Positions 49,460 to 61,826 of a DNA stretch of 64,000 bases are shown here, one piece after another. Source of the stretch: Parasponia andersonii (Eukaryota; Streptophyta; Magnoliopsida; Rosales; Cannabaceae); assembly GCA_002914805.1 (NCBI GenBank), contig JXTB01000098.1, positions 238,991 to 302,990 on the forward strand, written 5' to 3'. Under the pieces are notes generated by a model. It worked only from the letters and a program-made list of their open reading frames with translations, was not told where the DNA came from and ran no database searches. The position numbers and the translations under genes were made by a program. How positions within the stretch are numbered: the first letter of the stretch is position 1; each line of letters begins with the position of its first letter.

Positions 49460-51289
49460 ATGAATGATGAGATCCTGGATCACAAAGACTTTTTTTCATT
49501 CTACAAGAAAGGACATTGTGGCTGATATTTCTTTGGCTCCCCGTGCAAAATCCTTTGCTAATGTGGTTCTCAATAAGAAAACAATGGTTATGTCCCTCCC
49601 TTCCATATCTTCTATTCCTCAACAAAAAGGTGTTTATGTTTTAGTCAAGGTTAATCCTACTACAATGGAAGAACGTTTGAATCTTTGTAAGTTTTCTCTT
49701 ATTGGACGTGTCATTTTATCTGTTAGAGTTCGTGACTCGAATTCTATTTGCCTTGGTCCGAAAACTTCGCGGTGTGATATATGTGGTATTTTTGTAATTG
49801 GGAGAAATTTTAAGATCTGCGGTGGAAGCGGAGGGATCGGGCCTAGTCCATCACTAATCTCGTTGGGGGTGCGGGGGCTCTGCCCCCGCGGTATGGACCT
49901 ATTTTATTGGACCGTTTTGTCTGTACAGTTTTCGTCCGTACACATATGTATTTTAGGATTTTTGAGATTATATATATTTTCGGCTTGGTCGTGTAAAACC
50001 TACCTTCTATACCTAATTTTTCGATATAGTGAAATTTCCTCCTCTGCTAGTGGTTTTTTTCCCGATTAGGAATTTCCACTTAAATCTGTGTGTTCTTGTT
50101 TTTTATCTTTTTTGTCAATTATCGTTTGGTAATTCTTAACATTATCTAAGGGTGATAAACCTTAGTCTTTGCTTGATTTGAAGGCAAGACTAGATTCAAT
50201 TTGGAAAATTTCATCTTAGCACCTTATTTCTTTGGACAAGGGGTACTTTCTAATTTTGCTTACTTCGGAGCAAGATAAGACTCGTGTTTGGAGTATAAGT
50301 TCTTTGAATATTAAGCCAGGTATCTTAAGACTTCAGCTATAGTTCCCCAGTTTTATACCTAGTGAGCAAAAGACTACAAATGTTCAAGTTTAGGTCCGTT
50401 TTTATGAATTACCATGGGAATTTTAGCATCCACAAATCCTTTCTGATTTGGCTAGGGCTATGGGGGTTCCTTTGAAGATTGACCAGGCTACTCTTAATGG
50501 GGATTTTGGTCATTTTGTCGAGTTTTGGTGGATATTGACCTCAAGAATTCTTTGCTTGACTCAATTCAAGTTGAGAGCAGAGATGAATGTTGTTTTGTTT
50601 ATCTCTCTTATAAGAGACTTCCCAATTTTTGTTCTACTTGTTCCTCTATTAGCCATATTCTTTCTAATTGTTATCATAATAAACCAAAAGAGGACAAGGA
50701 AAAGATCACTAAGAAGAGTGAGGAATCAGCCCCGAAGCAACAAGTCTATGTTGCAAAGCCTATTACCAATCAGGTAGTTTCCAAAGATATTCAAAAATCT
50801 CTGGATGTGCAAGTAATGAAAATTTTCACTTCTCTTACATCGGATTTGGACAAGAATAATTCTCTTGTGCATTTTGGAAATATGGAAGATAAAGTTTAAA
50901 TAGTTGACAACCTAGAAAAGAATAAAGCTCATTATGATAAGGAAGATGAGTTAGTAGCCATTGATGAAAACGTAAATTCTAAAGAGGATGTAGCCTTAAA
51001 CTATGATTCGGAGCACATTTCGAGTATAGATAAAATAGTTAATACTGAGGTTCATGAAGAGCATATTGAGGCCTCTACTGCTTAGGTAGGTATTTCTGAT
51101 CCGAAGGGTTCCTCTTCTTTTGCGAAATCTAAGAATGACCACAGTTTGGACACCAGTGATCTCTCTCCAACCAAGTCTTCATATCAAAAGATGAGGGTTG
51201 GCAAGAAGTGCAATCTAAGAAAAAGAAGAAAGCTTCTCAAGCTCAGTACTCTAAGCCTGTCACGAGGGCTTCGAAAACCACTTCTCAAT
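49460..51289 (+). pseudogene. LINE ORF1 remnant
   Basis: ORF1 proteins are nucleic-acid-binding chaperones that package LINE RNA (family knowledge). The ATG at 49460 starts MNDEILDHKDFF, but a frameshift follows almost at once. In the next frame RKDIVADISLAPRAKSFANV and ERLNLCKFSLIGRVILS match the start of the plant DUF4283 domain. The solo LTR interrupts the reading at 49721. After it KGDKP-S-LLDLKARLDSIWK resumes, with a TAG where Trp is expected. A CX2CX4HX4C zinc knuckle (FCSTCSSISHILSNC) lies near 50640, and an acidic/lysine-rich tail runs to the ORF2 start. Confidence 0.85.
49721..50141 (+). mobile_element. 421-bp solo LTR inserted in the LINE, with target duplication
   Basis: It starts TGTTAGAGTTCGTGACTCG and ends GGTAATTCTTAACA, flanked by TTATC at 49716-49720 and 50142-50146. 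Skipping it restores the LINE reading from RVILS to KGDKP, which confirms both ends. It contains a GC-rich perfect hairpin (GCGGGGGC-TCT-GCCCCCGC) near 49870 and a CCTCCTCTGC ... TCTGTGTGTTCTTG 3' end typical of plant Copia LTRs. Confidence 0.92.
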
Positions 51290-54200
51290 GAAGGTCCTTT
51301 ATTGGAATTGTCGGGGTATCTCTAATATTGATACCCAAAGATCTCTTAGAGATTTGTGTATTCGTCATAGATCGGATATTCTTTACTTAGTAGAGCCAAT
51401 GTGTATGTTTAACTCTATTCCCTCCTGCTTTTGGAGTTCTCTTGGTATTCATTTAGTGGCTGAAAATGATAAAGCACTTCCTTCAGTCTGGGTATTTGGC
51501 ACTTTGGCCATCTCCAATTTTCAGGTTATTGCTTCTCATTCCCAACATGTTACTTTATCTTTCATATTCAATAGTGTTTTTTTTTACTAGTTTTGTCTAC
51601 GCTAGTTGTAATTATATTGTTCATCGTGACTTATGGGACTCCTTATCTTCCTTGCATGTGACTGGTCCTTGGTTGGTTTTGGGCGATTTTAAATCCGTTA
51701 TGGGTGCTCATGAGATAACGGGTATCATTAAATGAAGATCTTGTGAAGACTTCAGAGTTGGTGTGAACCTTTGCAATATGATTGACCTTGACTCCCAAGG
51801 TCCTTTTTTTACATGGCGTGGTTCGCGAGGGGGAAGGTTGGTGATGTCTCGTCTTGATAGAGCTTTTTTGTAATGAAAAGTTCTTACAGTAGTGGAATCA
51901 GGTTTCCAGTATTTGTTTGCCTCATTTACACTCGGACCACCGTCCTTTATTGTTATCTTCTAAGAAAGACGTTGCAAATGGCCCTAGACCTTTTCATTTC
52001 CAAGGAATGTGGCTTTCTCATCCACATTTAAGGATTTTGTTAGTAAGGTTTGATCTTGTTCTTACTTTAGTTTCCCGATATCTATTTTGGTTAATAAACT
52101 TAAGGATTTGAAGCGTGAATTGAAATTATAGAATTGGGAAGTTTTCGATGATCTCAAGCTCAATATTTCCAAAACCATAGAGAATGTTTTATCCATTCAG
52201 GAGCGAATAGTAAATGAGGGTCTTTCTGACTCTCTTCTTTTCCAAGAAAATGAAGTACTTTGTACTTTGGACAATTATTTATCTCAGGAAAAAACTTATC
52301 TCCGATAACAAAGTTGGATCAAATGGCTTAAAGAAGTAGATAAAAATTCTGCTTTCTTTCATAGTATGGTGAAACGTTGTCGAACAAAAAAGGTTTTAAG
52401 TCATATGAAGATTGGTGAGGATATTGTGGAAGATGTTACTTTAATTTCTTATCATATTCAATCTTTCTATAAAGATTTGTTCACTAAGCCTCAAGTTAGT
52501 GTTACTAATTATTCCGGTTTTGAGGAGATTATTCTGAATCTGGTCTCTTCTTCAGATAATTTGGAGCTTTGTCGAACTCCTAATGAAGAAGAAATTCGGT
52601 TGACGGTGTTTGATATGGATGCTTCGAGTGCCCTAGACCTTGATGGCTTTTTAGGCAAGTTCTTTCGCCACTGTTAGGATATTGTTGGTCAAGATGTAGT
52701 TTCTGCGGTCTAGTAATTCTTCCACTCTGGTAGTTTAGCACCAAGTCTTATTTCTAATTTTCTCGTGTTAATTCCAAAAGTGGATCATGTTCTTACTATT
52801 GATCAATATCGGCCTATTATTTTGGGGAATTTCCTTTAAAAATTGATTATTAAAATCATTGTTGATCATTTGGGTCACATTTATTCTCAGATTATTTCTC
52901 CTAATCAATTTGATTTTGTGCCTGGAATAAGTATTAGAGACTGTATTGCTGGCACTTCGGAATGTTATAATTGTTTGGACAAAAACATTTTGGGGGGCAA
53001 TTTTGCTATAAAGTTAGACATTAGAAAGGCTTTCGACACTTTGCAGTGGGACTTTATTAAAGTTGTTCTTTCATCTTTTGGGTTTGACAATAATTTTGTT
53101 GATTGGGTGGAAAATATATATTTCACTCGGCTCGTCTTTCTATTCTGATTAATGATTCCCCCCATGGCTATTTTTCATGTTCAAGAGGAGTCAGACAGGG
53201 TGACCCTCTCTCTCCTCTTTTATTTGTTCTTCCTGAAGATTACCTAAGTCGTTATTTCAACATTTTGATTCGTCAGGGCGATCTTGTTCTAATGACTTCT
53301 ACTAGAAAGGAGAAGGCTCCAATCCACTATCTTTTTCATATGATATGCTTTTATTTTGTTGGGCTTCTAAGAACAATGTTAGAGTTATTATGAAGGTCCT
53401 CCAGCATTATGAAACTTTGTCTGGGCAACAAGTGAATTATTCTAAGTCTTTTATTTATTTTGGTCATGTAGTTCCATCTGCTACAATTTCGAATTTCCTG
53501 AACTTCACGAGTATGAGGAGGTGGTTCGTCATTAAGTTATCTTGGAGTCTCTCTTTTTGTCGGTTCTCCAAAGCGTTCTAATTTTCAATCGCTACTAGAC
53601 AAGATTTAGAATAACTTCGAATATTGGAAAGGTTTGAATCTTTCAATTGCTGGGAGAGTTAGCCTTATTAATTCCATAATCATGGGTCATTTATCTTATT
53701 CTTTTCAAGTCTATCGATGGCCAGTTACTCTTTTAAAATAGCTGATTTCTTCAATTAGAAACAAAGTGGCTAAGCCGATTATTGTCTCTTGGAAGATGTG
53801 CTGTAAATCTAAAGAAGACGGTGGTCTTGGCCTTCGAGATCCTAGAATTCTCAACGCGACATTATTAAATAAGCTTTCTCGGAGCTTAATGACTAATGAT
53901 TCTTTCGTTTTTAGATTCTTGAGAGGGAGATTTTTCTCCAATGGTTTTACTCAACATCGATTTTAGAAGTCTTCTATTCAGTGTGGTTTGAGATCTCATA
54001 ATCAGTCTCTTATCGATGAGTCAATTTGGGCACCTGGTAGAAACTCTAAGGTACACTTCTGGAGTGATAATTGGCTTAGTTCTCCTTTAATTTGGATGAT
54101 AAATTGCAATGATACTTTGGAACCTGGCATTGATACTACCATTGGTGAACTTATTTCGGATTATGAATAGTCTCTACCTGCTTCCTTTACTTCTAATTTT

Positions 54201-55308
54201 CCAATGATTACTGAAGAGATCCAGAAGATGGTTATCTGTGATTCTCTAGATACACTTATTTGACGACATTCTACTTCTGGTAATGTTACTTGTGCAGATG
54301 CCTACAATTCTTTGGTCGGTCCTTCTGCAAAAGAAAGATGTGGTAATAAGTTTTGGGCTAGCTATATTCCTCCATCGCGTTCTATGGTTTTTTAGAGATC
54401 TCTCCAAGATAAACTTCCAACGGAACGTAATCTCATATGGAGAGGCTTTATCATGACTTCACATTGTCATTTTAGCTTTAGAAATGAGGAAACTGCTGAT
54501 CACCTTTTCATCTCATGTGACTTTGCCCGCAGTCTTTAGGGAGCTGTCTCTTCGGCTTTTAGGTGACGTATTCGATTGGATGGCTCTGTTATTGATCTTT
54601 GGCTTGATGCCCTTGAGGCTAATTTTAGTAGCCAAATTTCACAACTTTGGAGATCAGTTATTGTGACTGCTGTTTGGGTTATTTAGACTTTACATAACAA
54701 GTTATTGTTTGACAATGAGCTCACTTCTATCCATATGGTCATCACTCTGGTATGGCGTGCAGTTGGTCAATCTAACAATGTTGGATCAGGTACTATGAGA
54801 AATTCTTTAGAGAAGTTAGGAATTCTGAAATGTCTTAACGTCAAGCTAAAGCCATCAAAAGCTCTAAAATAGTTGAAGTATTTTGCCGAGTCCCACCGGT
54901 AGGATGGTTAAAGGTTAATACAGATAGTGCTGCTTATGATTGTCCTGGGTTAGCAGGTAGTGGTGGTATTTTTAGGACGTCCAGGGGTATCTTTAAAGGG
55001 GGTTTTGCCTTTCTAATGGTAAGGCCTATGCTTTTGAGGCAGAATTAACTGTTGTGATTCATGTAATTTTCTATGCATGGGACTTAGGGTGGAAAAACTT
55101 ATGGCTGGAAAGCGATTCAGCTTATTTGGTTTCGATTTTAAAGTCTCGTTCTTTGTCTGTTTCTTGGCGATAGAGACCATCGTGGATACGTTGTCTTGGA
55201 TTGATTTCAAAGATGCATTTTCATGTTTCCCACATCTTTCGCGAAGGGAATGTTGTTGCTGATATTTTGGCTTCTAGAGTTACAAGTATTCAAGCTCTGA
55301 CTTGGTGA
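51288..55308 (+). pseudogene. LINE ORF2 remnant (endonuclease, reverse transcriptase, RNase H)
   Basis: ATG 51288 opens MKVLYWNCRGISN, the apurinic-type endonuclease start, with the catalytic-Glu motif at LYLVEPM and a DFKSVMGAHE region downstream. The reverse transcriptase has QYRPIILGNF, KLDIRKAFDTLQWDFI and SRGVRQGDPLSPLLF. The catalytic YADD box has lost two codons, reading SYDMLLF near 53335. A zf-RVT segment (NEETADHLFISCDF, about 54490) and a C-terminal RNase H trace (NTDSAAYDCPG, GNVVADILASRV) follow, to TGA 55306. Many stops and frame changes are present. No active enzyme is possible. Confidence 0.9.
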
Positions 55309-55734
55309 CATACTACTCCCCTATTTATCCATGATACAATTAAGAAAGATTATTCAGGTTTTTGTGGTTACCGCTTTTCTTAGTTGCCCATTTATAATAC
55401 AATGTGTTTTTTTTTCCTTTTTGTGATTTTTCCCATTAGGTTTTACGCAAAAAGGTTTTTAATGAGGCATTATTAGGAGGGTAAGACAATAGTTTTGTTT
55501 CGACATAACTATCATGCTCTTCCAAGGGTTGTTTTCAACTATTATTATTTTTCATTTTGGAGATTGTATTTTTCAAATATTTTGTACTTTTTTATTTTTA
55601 TTTTTTTTTATTTAATAAATTATTGGAATGTTTCTTAGTTTCTTTCGTAGGAACCTAAGTTATTTCCTCTAGGTACCATTTAGCAAAAAAAAAATAATCC
55701 TAATGTTGGTTCTTCCATACTGCCAAAAAGAAAT

Positions 55735-56050
55735 AATAATAAAATATGATATTTGTGCAGTTTTAATTATATTTTTCGGCTTTGCAAAATTATACTCTAT
55801 ATGTAAAATCTCTATAAATATCTACTCTTCAAATCCAAATTGATCGGAAAATTTCGCACTGAACACGAAATTTGTACGATAATATCTTATTTCTACTAAC
55901 AAATACTTAAAATCTATTGAAAATAACTTAAAATAAATCATCTAATCTGTACATAGAATGTCTACATTTATAGAGATTTTAAATATATAATTTTACAGGA
56001 ACAAAAAAATATAATTGAAATTGCAAAAAAGTTCGGTTTCTTTTCTCTAC
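55735..56050. repeat. MITE family B copy 2
   Basis: GCAAAATTATACTCTATATG at one side faces ATATATAATTTTAC plus GCAAAAAAGTTCGG at the other. The interior AAATTTGTACGATAATATCTT and AAATAACTTAAA match the third copy at 58105-58435. It directly follows the LINE target duplication. Confidence 0.5.
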
Positions 56051-56179
56051 TGCAATTAGCGATATTTCCTTTTAATTCATGTGGATTACCTCTCTTCTTA
56101 GATCTCTAGACATTCAAAGCGAGCCAAAAACATAAGTACAGTTACTGACAAAAATAACAAACGTTGGACTACTTTAAAG

Positions 56180-56620
56180 TACCTTTTCGTTTTTTTTTTT
56201 CTGTGAATTGAAAAATACCACTTTAATGACTAGGTTTGCCAAATTTTGTGGGAAATTAGGTAAAATATACTCTTTTCATGGTGAGCTTTAGAAAATAAAC
56301 TCATCTCAATAGTAATTAAGTACCTTTTCGCTTTTTCTTACTTTGAAACATAAAATACCACTTTAATAATTAAGCTTGCCAAACTTTGTTTGGGAAATCA
56401 GGTGAAGCACACTCTTTTCATAATGAGTTCATAAACTCATCTCGATGGTAATTAAGTAAATACCTTTTCATTTTTTCTTTCTTTGAAACGCAAATACCAC
56501 TTTAATTAGTACGCATGCCAAATTTTGGACAAGAAATTAGGTGAACTACACTCTTTTCATGGTGAGATTTAGAAAATAAATTGATCTTAATAGTAATTAA
56601 GTAAATACTTCTTTTTTAAA
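56180..56620. repeat. Minisatellite: three units of about 140 bp plus a partial fourth
   Basis: The word TACCTTTTC recurs at 56180, 56321 and 56461, and TACTTC at about 56607, giving spacings of 141, 140 and 146. Each unit contains AATACCACTTTAAT, a GCCAAA(C/T)TTTG block, ACTCTTTTCAT and CTCAT/GATC..(A/G)TAATTAAGTA. Units differ by substitutions, so the array is not young. Confidence 0.85.
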
Positions 56621-57837
56621 AAGAAAGGTCTAAGGGAACTTATATACTTGTAAGTCGAAAGTACTAGACATGTATCGAGTGCTGACTAAAGTATCTAGTA
56701 ATTCGACCAGAAATAAATAAAATATTTGAGTATTGAGTGCTAGAAAAAATATTTGAGCGTTGGGCAATAGATAGATTATCAAGAGTACTGGACAGAGATG
56801 TCAAACGATGCTAAACAAAGTGTTGAGCAACTCGATCTTCTTGTCTTATAGATATGGACTCTTGATAGAATACGTGATACAAGCACTTTTGTCTTTATAA
56901 TAAACTTGAAACTTAAAAAATGCTATTCACCAAAAAACTTCTGAGAGAAGTGCATTTCCTAAAACATACTTTAGAAAAGGTGTATTTTGTCGTGACACGG
57001 TATTTTTGCACCAAACATTTTAAGTCATCTTTCTATTAGTAGGATTTATTTGTTGTATTAAAAATTATCACATAATAAGTGATGAACATGATTTGGCATG
57101 AAATGTTAATTTTATTACATTACTATCAAACTGTTCACTGAATCTAGTTCAATTACTCATGTTTAGTTATCTATATACACATATTTTACATATGGTTTCA
57201 CTCATTCTCTTGATTCCATTTTTTTTTATGTGATATTGTTTCTTTAGAACCCATCATTACTTATAAAAATGCCAAAAATCTTGTGATTTCAACCGCGGTC
57301 GTAAGTTTTCAACTACTAGTCGAAAAAATGAGCGGTTTCATTTGGTATATCCACTTTGTTGCTACTCTCGTGGACCGACCGCGTGTATCCTCGAAAGAGA
57401 GGTTGCATAAAGAAGAATGGAATGGAGAGTAATTTGGACTCAAAATGACTTGGTTGCGACTCTTTTCTATAATGACCTTTTAAGCCCTAGTCCAAAATTT
57501 TTTATCTTTATTTTTTTGGAACAAAAATACTCAAAAATAAAAAAATAAAAGTCAACTTGGTCAAAAAAAGAGTCGAACGTTTTTTAACGAGCCCTAAAAA
57601 AATTATTATAGAATAGTCATAATAATAATTAAAAAAAAAAGTCATTTTTAGCCCAAATGCTCCGAATAAAGGTCCTTTTCCTGAGGATAAAACATTTATA
57701 TTGGATCTACTTGCACATTCTTCTCGTACACCAATCTTTGCTTTCTAGCTTCTTCAATTTTTTATTATTTATAAACTTTTTCTAGCTTCAGATGGTTCAC
57801 TTCGTCTTTTTTGACATATTATATATTATATAAGGAT

Positions 57838-58020
57838 AATGCTAGGTAAATTAAAATTTATACTAAATTTTTAATACTAACACATATGTTGCATTTGAGT
57901 TGGTATTATTTAATTAATGTGTTAAAATTTACAACAAATAAGTTAATCACATTCACCAATTGAATATTATCAACTCACGTGTGTTTTGATATTAAAAATT
58001 TTAGTATATATAATATTATA
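57838..58020. repeat. MITE-like inverted repeat
   Basis: TTTATACTAAATTTTTAATA plus CTAACACATATGTTG pairs with the complement of CAACTCACGTGTGTTTTGAT plus ATTAAAAATTTTAGTATA. About 180 bases, noncoding; the target duplication is unclear. Confidence 0.6.
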
Positions 58021-58104
58021 CATTATACGATAAACGCTTGCCCTGATACAGAGTTATTGTGTGAATCGACCTTTAGTAAGAATATAGGATAACAGCAAAA
58101 AAAA

Positions 58105-58435
58105 AAAATGTCATGAAGTATGATTTCTCTATTTTAATCTTTTCTTTTAGTCTATACAAAATTATACTTTATGTTTAAAATTTCTGTAAATAACTACCAT
58201 TCTTGTTCAAATTGACCAAAAAATTCCAAACTTAACACAAAATCTAAATTAAAGTTATCTTATTTTTGCTGATAAAGAGTTAACATCATTAAAAATAACT
58301 TAAAACACTCATTATAAATTACTAAATTTGACACAGAAAGTAGATATTTGTAGAGATTTCAAATATGAACTTATAATTTTATACCAGAAAAAAGGTTAAA
58401 ATTGCCGAAAAAACCATACTTCTTGATTTTTTTGT
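58105..58435. repeat. MITE family B copy 3
   Basis: GAAGTATGATTTCTCTATTT at the left and ACCATACTTCTTGATTT at the right are inverted repeats. ACAAAATTATACTT and TATAATTTTATACC form the inner pair. It is the clearest of the three family-B copies. Confidence 0.6.
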
Positions 58436-59407
58436 AATTAATTCAAAAAATATATAAGGTATTTCACACATGTATTTGGTTGTCCTAGTTTTTCTTACAA
58501 TATAAAGTATACTAAGAACCGGTATCTTGAGTAAGTGAGACTACAAAAAGAGATACTGTGAGAAGCATGAGGTGTGAGATTTTGTATATTATTTCTTCTA
58601 TTATAGTGAAAACCTACTGCGACTAAAAGTAGATATAGATATCAAATCGAGGGTTAACCATTACAAAATCTGTGTATACTGGCTCTATTTTTTGTTAATA
58701 TCTATCGTTGGTAAAAAGTTAGGGCATTTAATCCATAACATGTTATATAACAGCAATTAATCTGAATATTTCGGAAACTATTGCACATTTCTTCTTTCTC
58801 TTCTCTTCATTTTCAGGTTGATTTGATCTTATTTTTTCTTCTATGCTGGTAAATCTCAATGAGAGTCATTGGATTTGATGGGTAGCTGTTTTTAGTAGAA
58901 GCACAGTGAACATGATATGTGATGATCATCACATGATTTTAGTCTAAGCGAATATATAGTCATCACATTATAGCAATGTGTCTATCTAATGATTATGGTT
59001 GATAGAGAACTTTTCTTTTGGCTACCGAAAGTTCCATATTTTGCAATTTGTACCAAAAGAAAAAATTCTCCTTCAGCCGGTAGAACTCGAAGAATGATGG
59101 TGTGAGTTAATCAATTGATCTCAAATGTACAAAAGTTGAAGGACAAGAATGAAAAATTAAGGATTAGTTTTGACTTTAAGTAAAACATATAATAACTAAG
59201 TGTAAAATTTTTGAAAGTGCTAATCTTTGTTATCTCAAATGTTCCATGCTTCTCCATGAGAGAGCAATACCATAAACATGAATTTCAACAAACAGAAAGC
59301 TTGTTGAATCTACATCTTGATCAAATATTTGCAAAAACGTGAAAGGATATCGTCGTACCTTTACTAATTAGATAAAAACATAGCATGAGAAAAAGAGAGA
59401 GTAGACA
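58436..59407. other. Intergenic, downstream of the ERF gene
   Basis: AT-rich sequence without a supported gene. The part nearest 59400 is likely ERF 3'-UTR and terminator region, but no clear AATAAA could be tied to it. Confidence 0.4.
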
Positions 59408-60280
59408 TTAACTTGGACAAAACAACTGATAGAAAGTAGAAAGATCCCAGTGAGCATCACCGCCATCATATGCATTGCCCATATGCTCGTTCACTCCGTT
59501 CATTGCATACAATGAAGCTGATATCTGTCTTTCTAACTTCATACGTCCAAATTCTGTGAAATCTAGCTCTGCTGTTGTACTAGATGATGAGGATGAAGAA
59601 TCAATAGCTTTTGTAAACTCCATTCCTTGCTGGCTTATTGGAAACTGGTCAAACCCAATTGAGAATGGCCACGTGTAATCGAAAGGAGCCATACCCGGAT
59701 GAGGTTCCACAATGCAGTTGCTCATAACCGGTTTATATGCGCCATCAAACACCGGATTATTTTGGTTTTTGAAACCAGATAGAGAAGCATAATTGGTATT
59801 TGAGTTAAAAGTTTGGTTGGTGTTATAATGAAAACAATCCTTAGTAGCATTTGAACTAATACTACAACTAGGACTAATTCTAGTACTAGCTCTAATGACT
59901 GGGGTAGTGGGTTTGCTTTGTGTTGAACTCTTTTTGTGGTTGAGGAGGTTTCTGATCTTCAAAGAGAGTTGAGAATTGGTAGGAACACGACTGGCAAAGT
60001 TGGTTCGAGTGTTCGAACCACGAAGAAGACAAGCAGCCTCATCATAGGCTTGAGCAGCTTCTTCGGCCGTGTCGAAGGTTCCAAGCCACATCCTTATCTT
60101 CTTTGTTGTGTCCTTGATTTCTGCTACCCATTTCCCTGATGGCCTCTGCCTCACCCCAACAAACTTGTTCTTGGAAATGTCTTTTGTGTTTGCTCTTTCC
60201 TTGAACTTGCTTTGCTTGTTGGCTGAGACCCCCTTATGCTGCATTTTTTGGGCTTGAAGTAGCATTTTAGCAAAATGCAA
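59408..60280 (-). CDS. AP2/ERF transcription factor, RAP2.11/ERN-like
   Basis: Nuclear transcription factor of 290 residues with a single AP2/ERF domain at about residues 39-96 ([18 protein letters not shown], then [20 protein letters not shown]). The Ala and Asp in VAEIKD are the ERF-type DNA-contact positions, so GCC-box-like targets are expected. The conserved [12 protein letters not shown] just after the domain and the NTRTNF end are typical of RAP2.11 (low-potassium response) and the legume ERN nodulation factors. Which of the two it matches functionally cannot be told here. A Ser-rich acidic segment ([17 protein letters not shown]) may activate transcription. Intronless. Met6 or Met13 could also be the start, since one TATA-like site lies only about 45 bases upstream. 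Confidence 0.95.
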   Translation of the reverse strand: MHFAKMLLQAQKMQHKGVSANKQSKFKERANTKDISKNKFVGVRQRPSGKWVAEIKDTTKKIRMWLGTFDTAEEAAQAYDEAACLLRGSNTRTNFASRVPTNSQLSLKIRNLLNHKKSSTQSKPTTPVIRASTRISPSCSISSNATKDCFHYNTNQTFNSNTNYASLSGFKNQNNPVFDGAYKPVMSNCIVEPHPGMAPFDYTWPFSIGFDQFPISQQGMEFTKAIDSSSSSSSTTAELDFTEFGRMKLERQISASLYAMNGVNEHMGNAYDGGDAHWDLSTFYQLFCPS

Positions 60281-60320
60281 TGAAAAAAATGTTGAATGAA
60301 CAAAATGAAAGAAAATTTAT

Positions 60321-60402
60321 TGTTTATATAGCAAGGAAAGATAAAGAAAATAAGACCCTTTAGTGGTAAGCTCGTTCTGATCATTTTCTTGTCTATATAT
60401 CA
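60321..60402 (-). promoter_or_regulatory. Candidate TATA boxes of the ERF gene
   Basis: On the minus strand TATATAAACA lies at 60321-60330 and GATATATAGA at about 60393-60402. The distal one would give an ordinary 5' leader of about 85 bases. The proximal one would leave barely 15 bases before the first ATG. Confidence 0.35.
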
Positions 60403-61640
60403 GGTAGAATTTGTTGCATTTTGACGTTGTTCTGACTTTCCAATGTTCTGATTATGACCACATCTTTGGACATGTTAATTTGAGACATGGGAGCCATTTT
60501 CTTCCTCTTTGGTTACTAATATAACCAATAATATAACCTCACGTTTATGTGTATTGTATTAATATTTATATAGTTAGTGGTTTTTGGTATGGCTGAGTAG
60601 TTGTCCTCACCTTCAATATGGTCAACGAAACCAAAGTATGAACAATATTCGTAGACTTGAGAGCACGAAAGCACGACATTTGTAGTTCCAGCCTTGCAAG
60701 TTAAAGCACAAAAAAGGTTGAATCCTTCCAAAAAGAAAATGAAAAGAATTGGTCTTAGAATATTATTAAGGTCCTCATGGGAATCTCATTCTGCATGCTC
60801 TGTCGTTGGTATCTCTCCGTCTTACCTAAACTTACCGTATAGATTCCACCTGAAAATGAAGAAAAAAACAAATATAGGGCTCCCCCGAGTCTTGACAACG
60901 TTTTTATTTTTGTTTTATGTTATTACACAATCAACGGACATATTTTTGCAAACAACATTTTGATAAATCACCACCCTTTATTTTGCGATAACTTTGCAAC
61001 CAAACCATTGATTATGAAGTTCTATTTACTTTTCCATAGGAAAAGCTCTCCAACTACTGGAGTCCACATGCAATTTCTTTATCCCACATTCAATTCCTAG
61101 AAATTTTTTTATCCAATTCTTTGATGATTATAGAGATTGATTACGTACTAAAGAACAGTAAATAGCATCAGCTATGAAGTTAGTATCTTCAAATTTCAAG
61201 TTTGGTCCTCTTTTATCCGAAAAGACTAACCAAATAATGTCAGAATTCGAATCTAGAAACTTACAAAGAGAATTATACTAGTGAGATTACATCATGCACA
61301 AGCTAAAATCCCAAAAACATACATAAACAAAATGGTCCTTTTATTGCTTATGAGAATCAAAATTGGAAATCTAATGAGAGAATCACCATAAATAATATAG
61401 TCAACAAATTCCCAAAATGTGTGTATAGCAAAAACACAAGGAAAACAAAACTGCTACAAATCACTGCCCCAATGACAAGTGACAACCCTCACAACTCAAA
61501 GCACCAACCGACCGACCGACCGACCAACCAACCGAAAAATAGAAACCACTCTGCAAATCACCATGAACTAACCTTTTCTTTTTTGTACTCAAAACCGCAC
61601 TATAAAACGAACACTTGTAGTATACACATTCTACAAAAAA
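60403..61640. other. Intergenic between importin 3' end and ERF promoter
   Basis: No supported gene. A short (CCGA)n-like run occurs at about 61507-61530. The right end (61640-61826) is probably importin 3'-UTR. ERF regulatory elements would lie in the left part. Confidence 0.4.
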
Positions 61641-61826
61641 GGATCATTCCAATCGCATCGATGACTTCCAAGCAATGGCGTCGCTTGCTGTAAAAACATC
61701 ATGCAATAACGAATGTTGGGAACCATCATATCGACAAGAAGGGGGTGACAAAATACATTTGACACACAATACAAGAGCCAAGAGTGTATCAGCAAACAGA
61801 GCATTATGCCACTGCAAGTTGAGACA

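Larger units (their letters stand above)
49157..55693 (+). mobile_element. Full-length L1-type LINE, inactive
   Basis: The 6.5 kb non-LTR retrotransposon is bounded by a 16-base target duplication and ends in a short poly(A) (about 55685-55694). It carries a 300-base 5' leader, ORF1 (DUF4283-like and zinc knuckle) and ORF2 (endonuclease, reverse transcriptase, zf-RVT, RNase H). Both ORFs contain several stops and frameshifts. A 421-bp solo LTR lies inside ORF1. It sits between the tubulin and ERF genes, in the same direction as tubulin. Confidence 0.93.

Noticed and set aside
49860-49895. GC hairpin followed by T-rich DNA as a terminator
   Set aside because: Intrinsic terminators are bacterial. 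This is inside a plant LTR and has no T-run directly after the stem.
49721-50141. Cassandra-type LTR carrying a 5S RNA promoter
   Set aside because: No 5S-like A box, intermediate element or C box could be seen. The 3' end looks like ordinary Copia.
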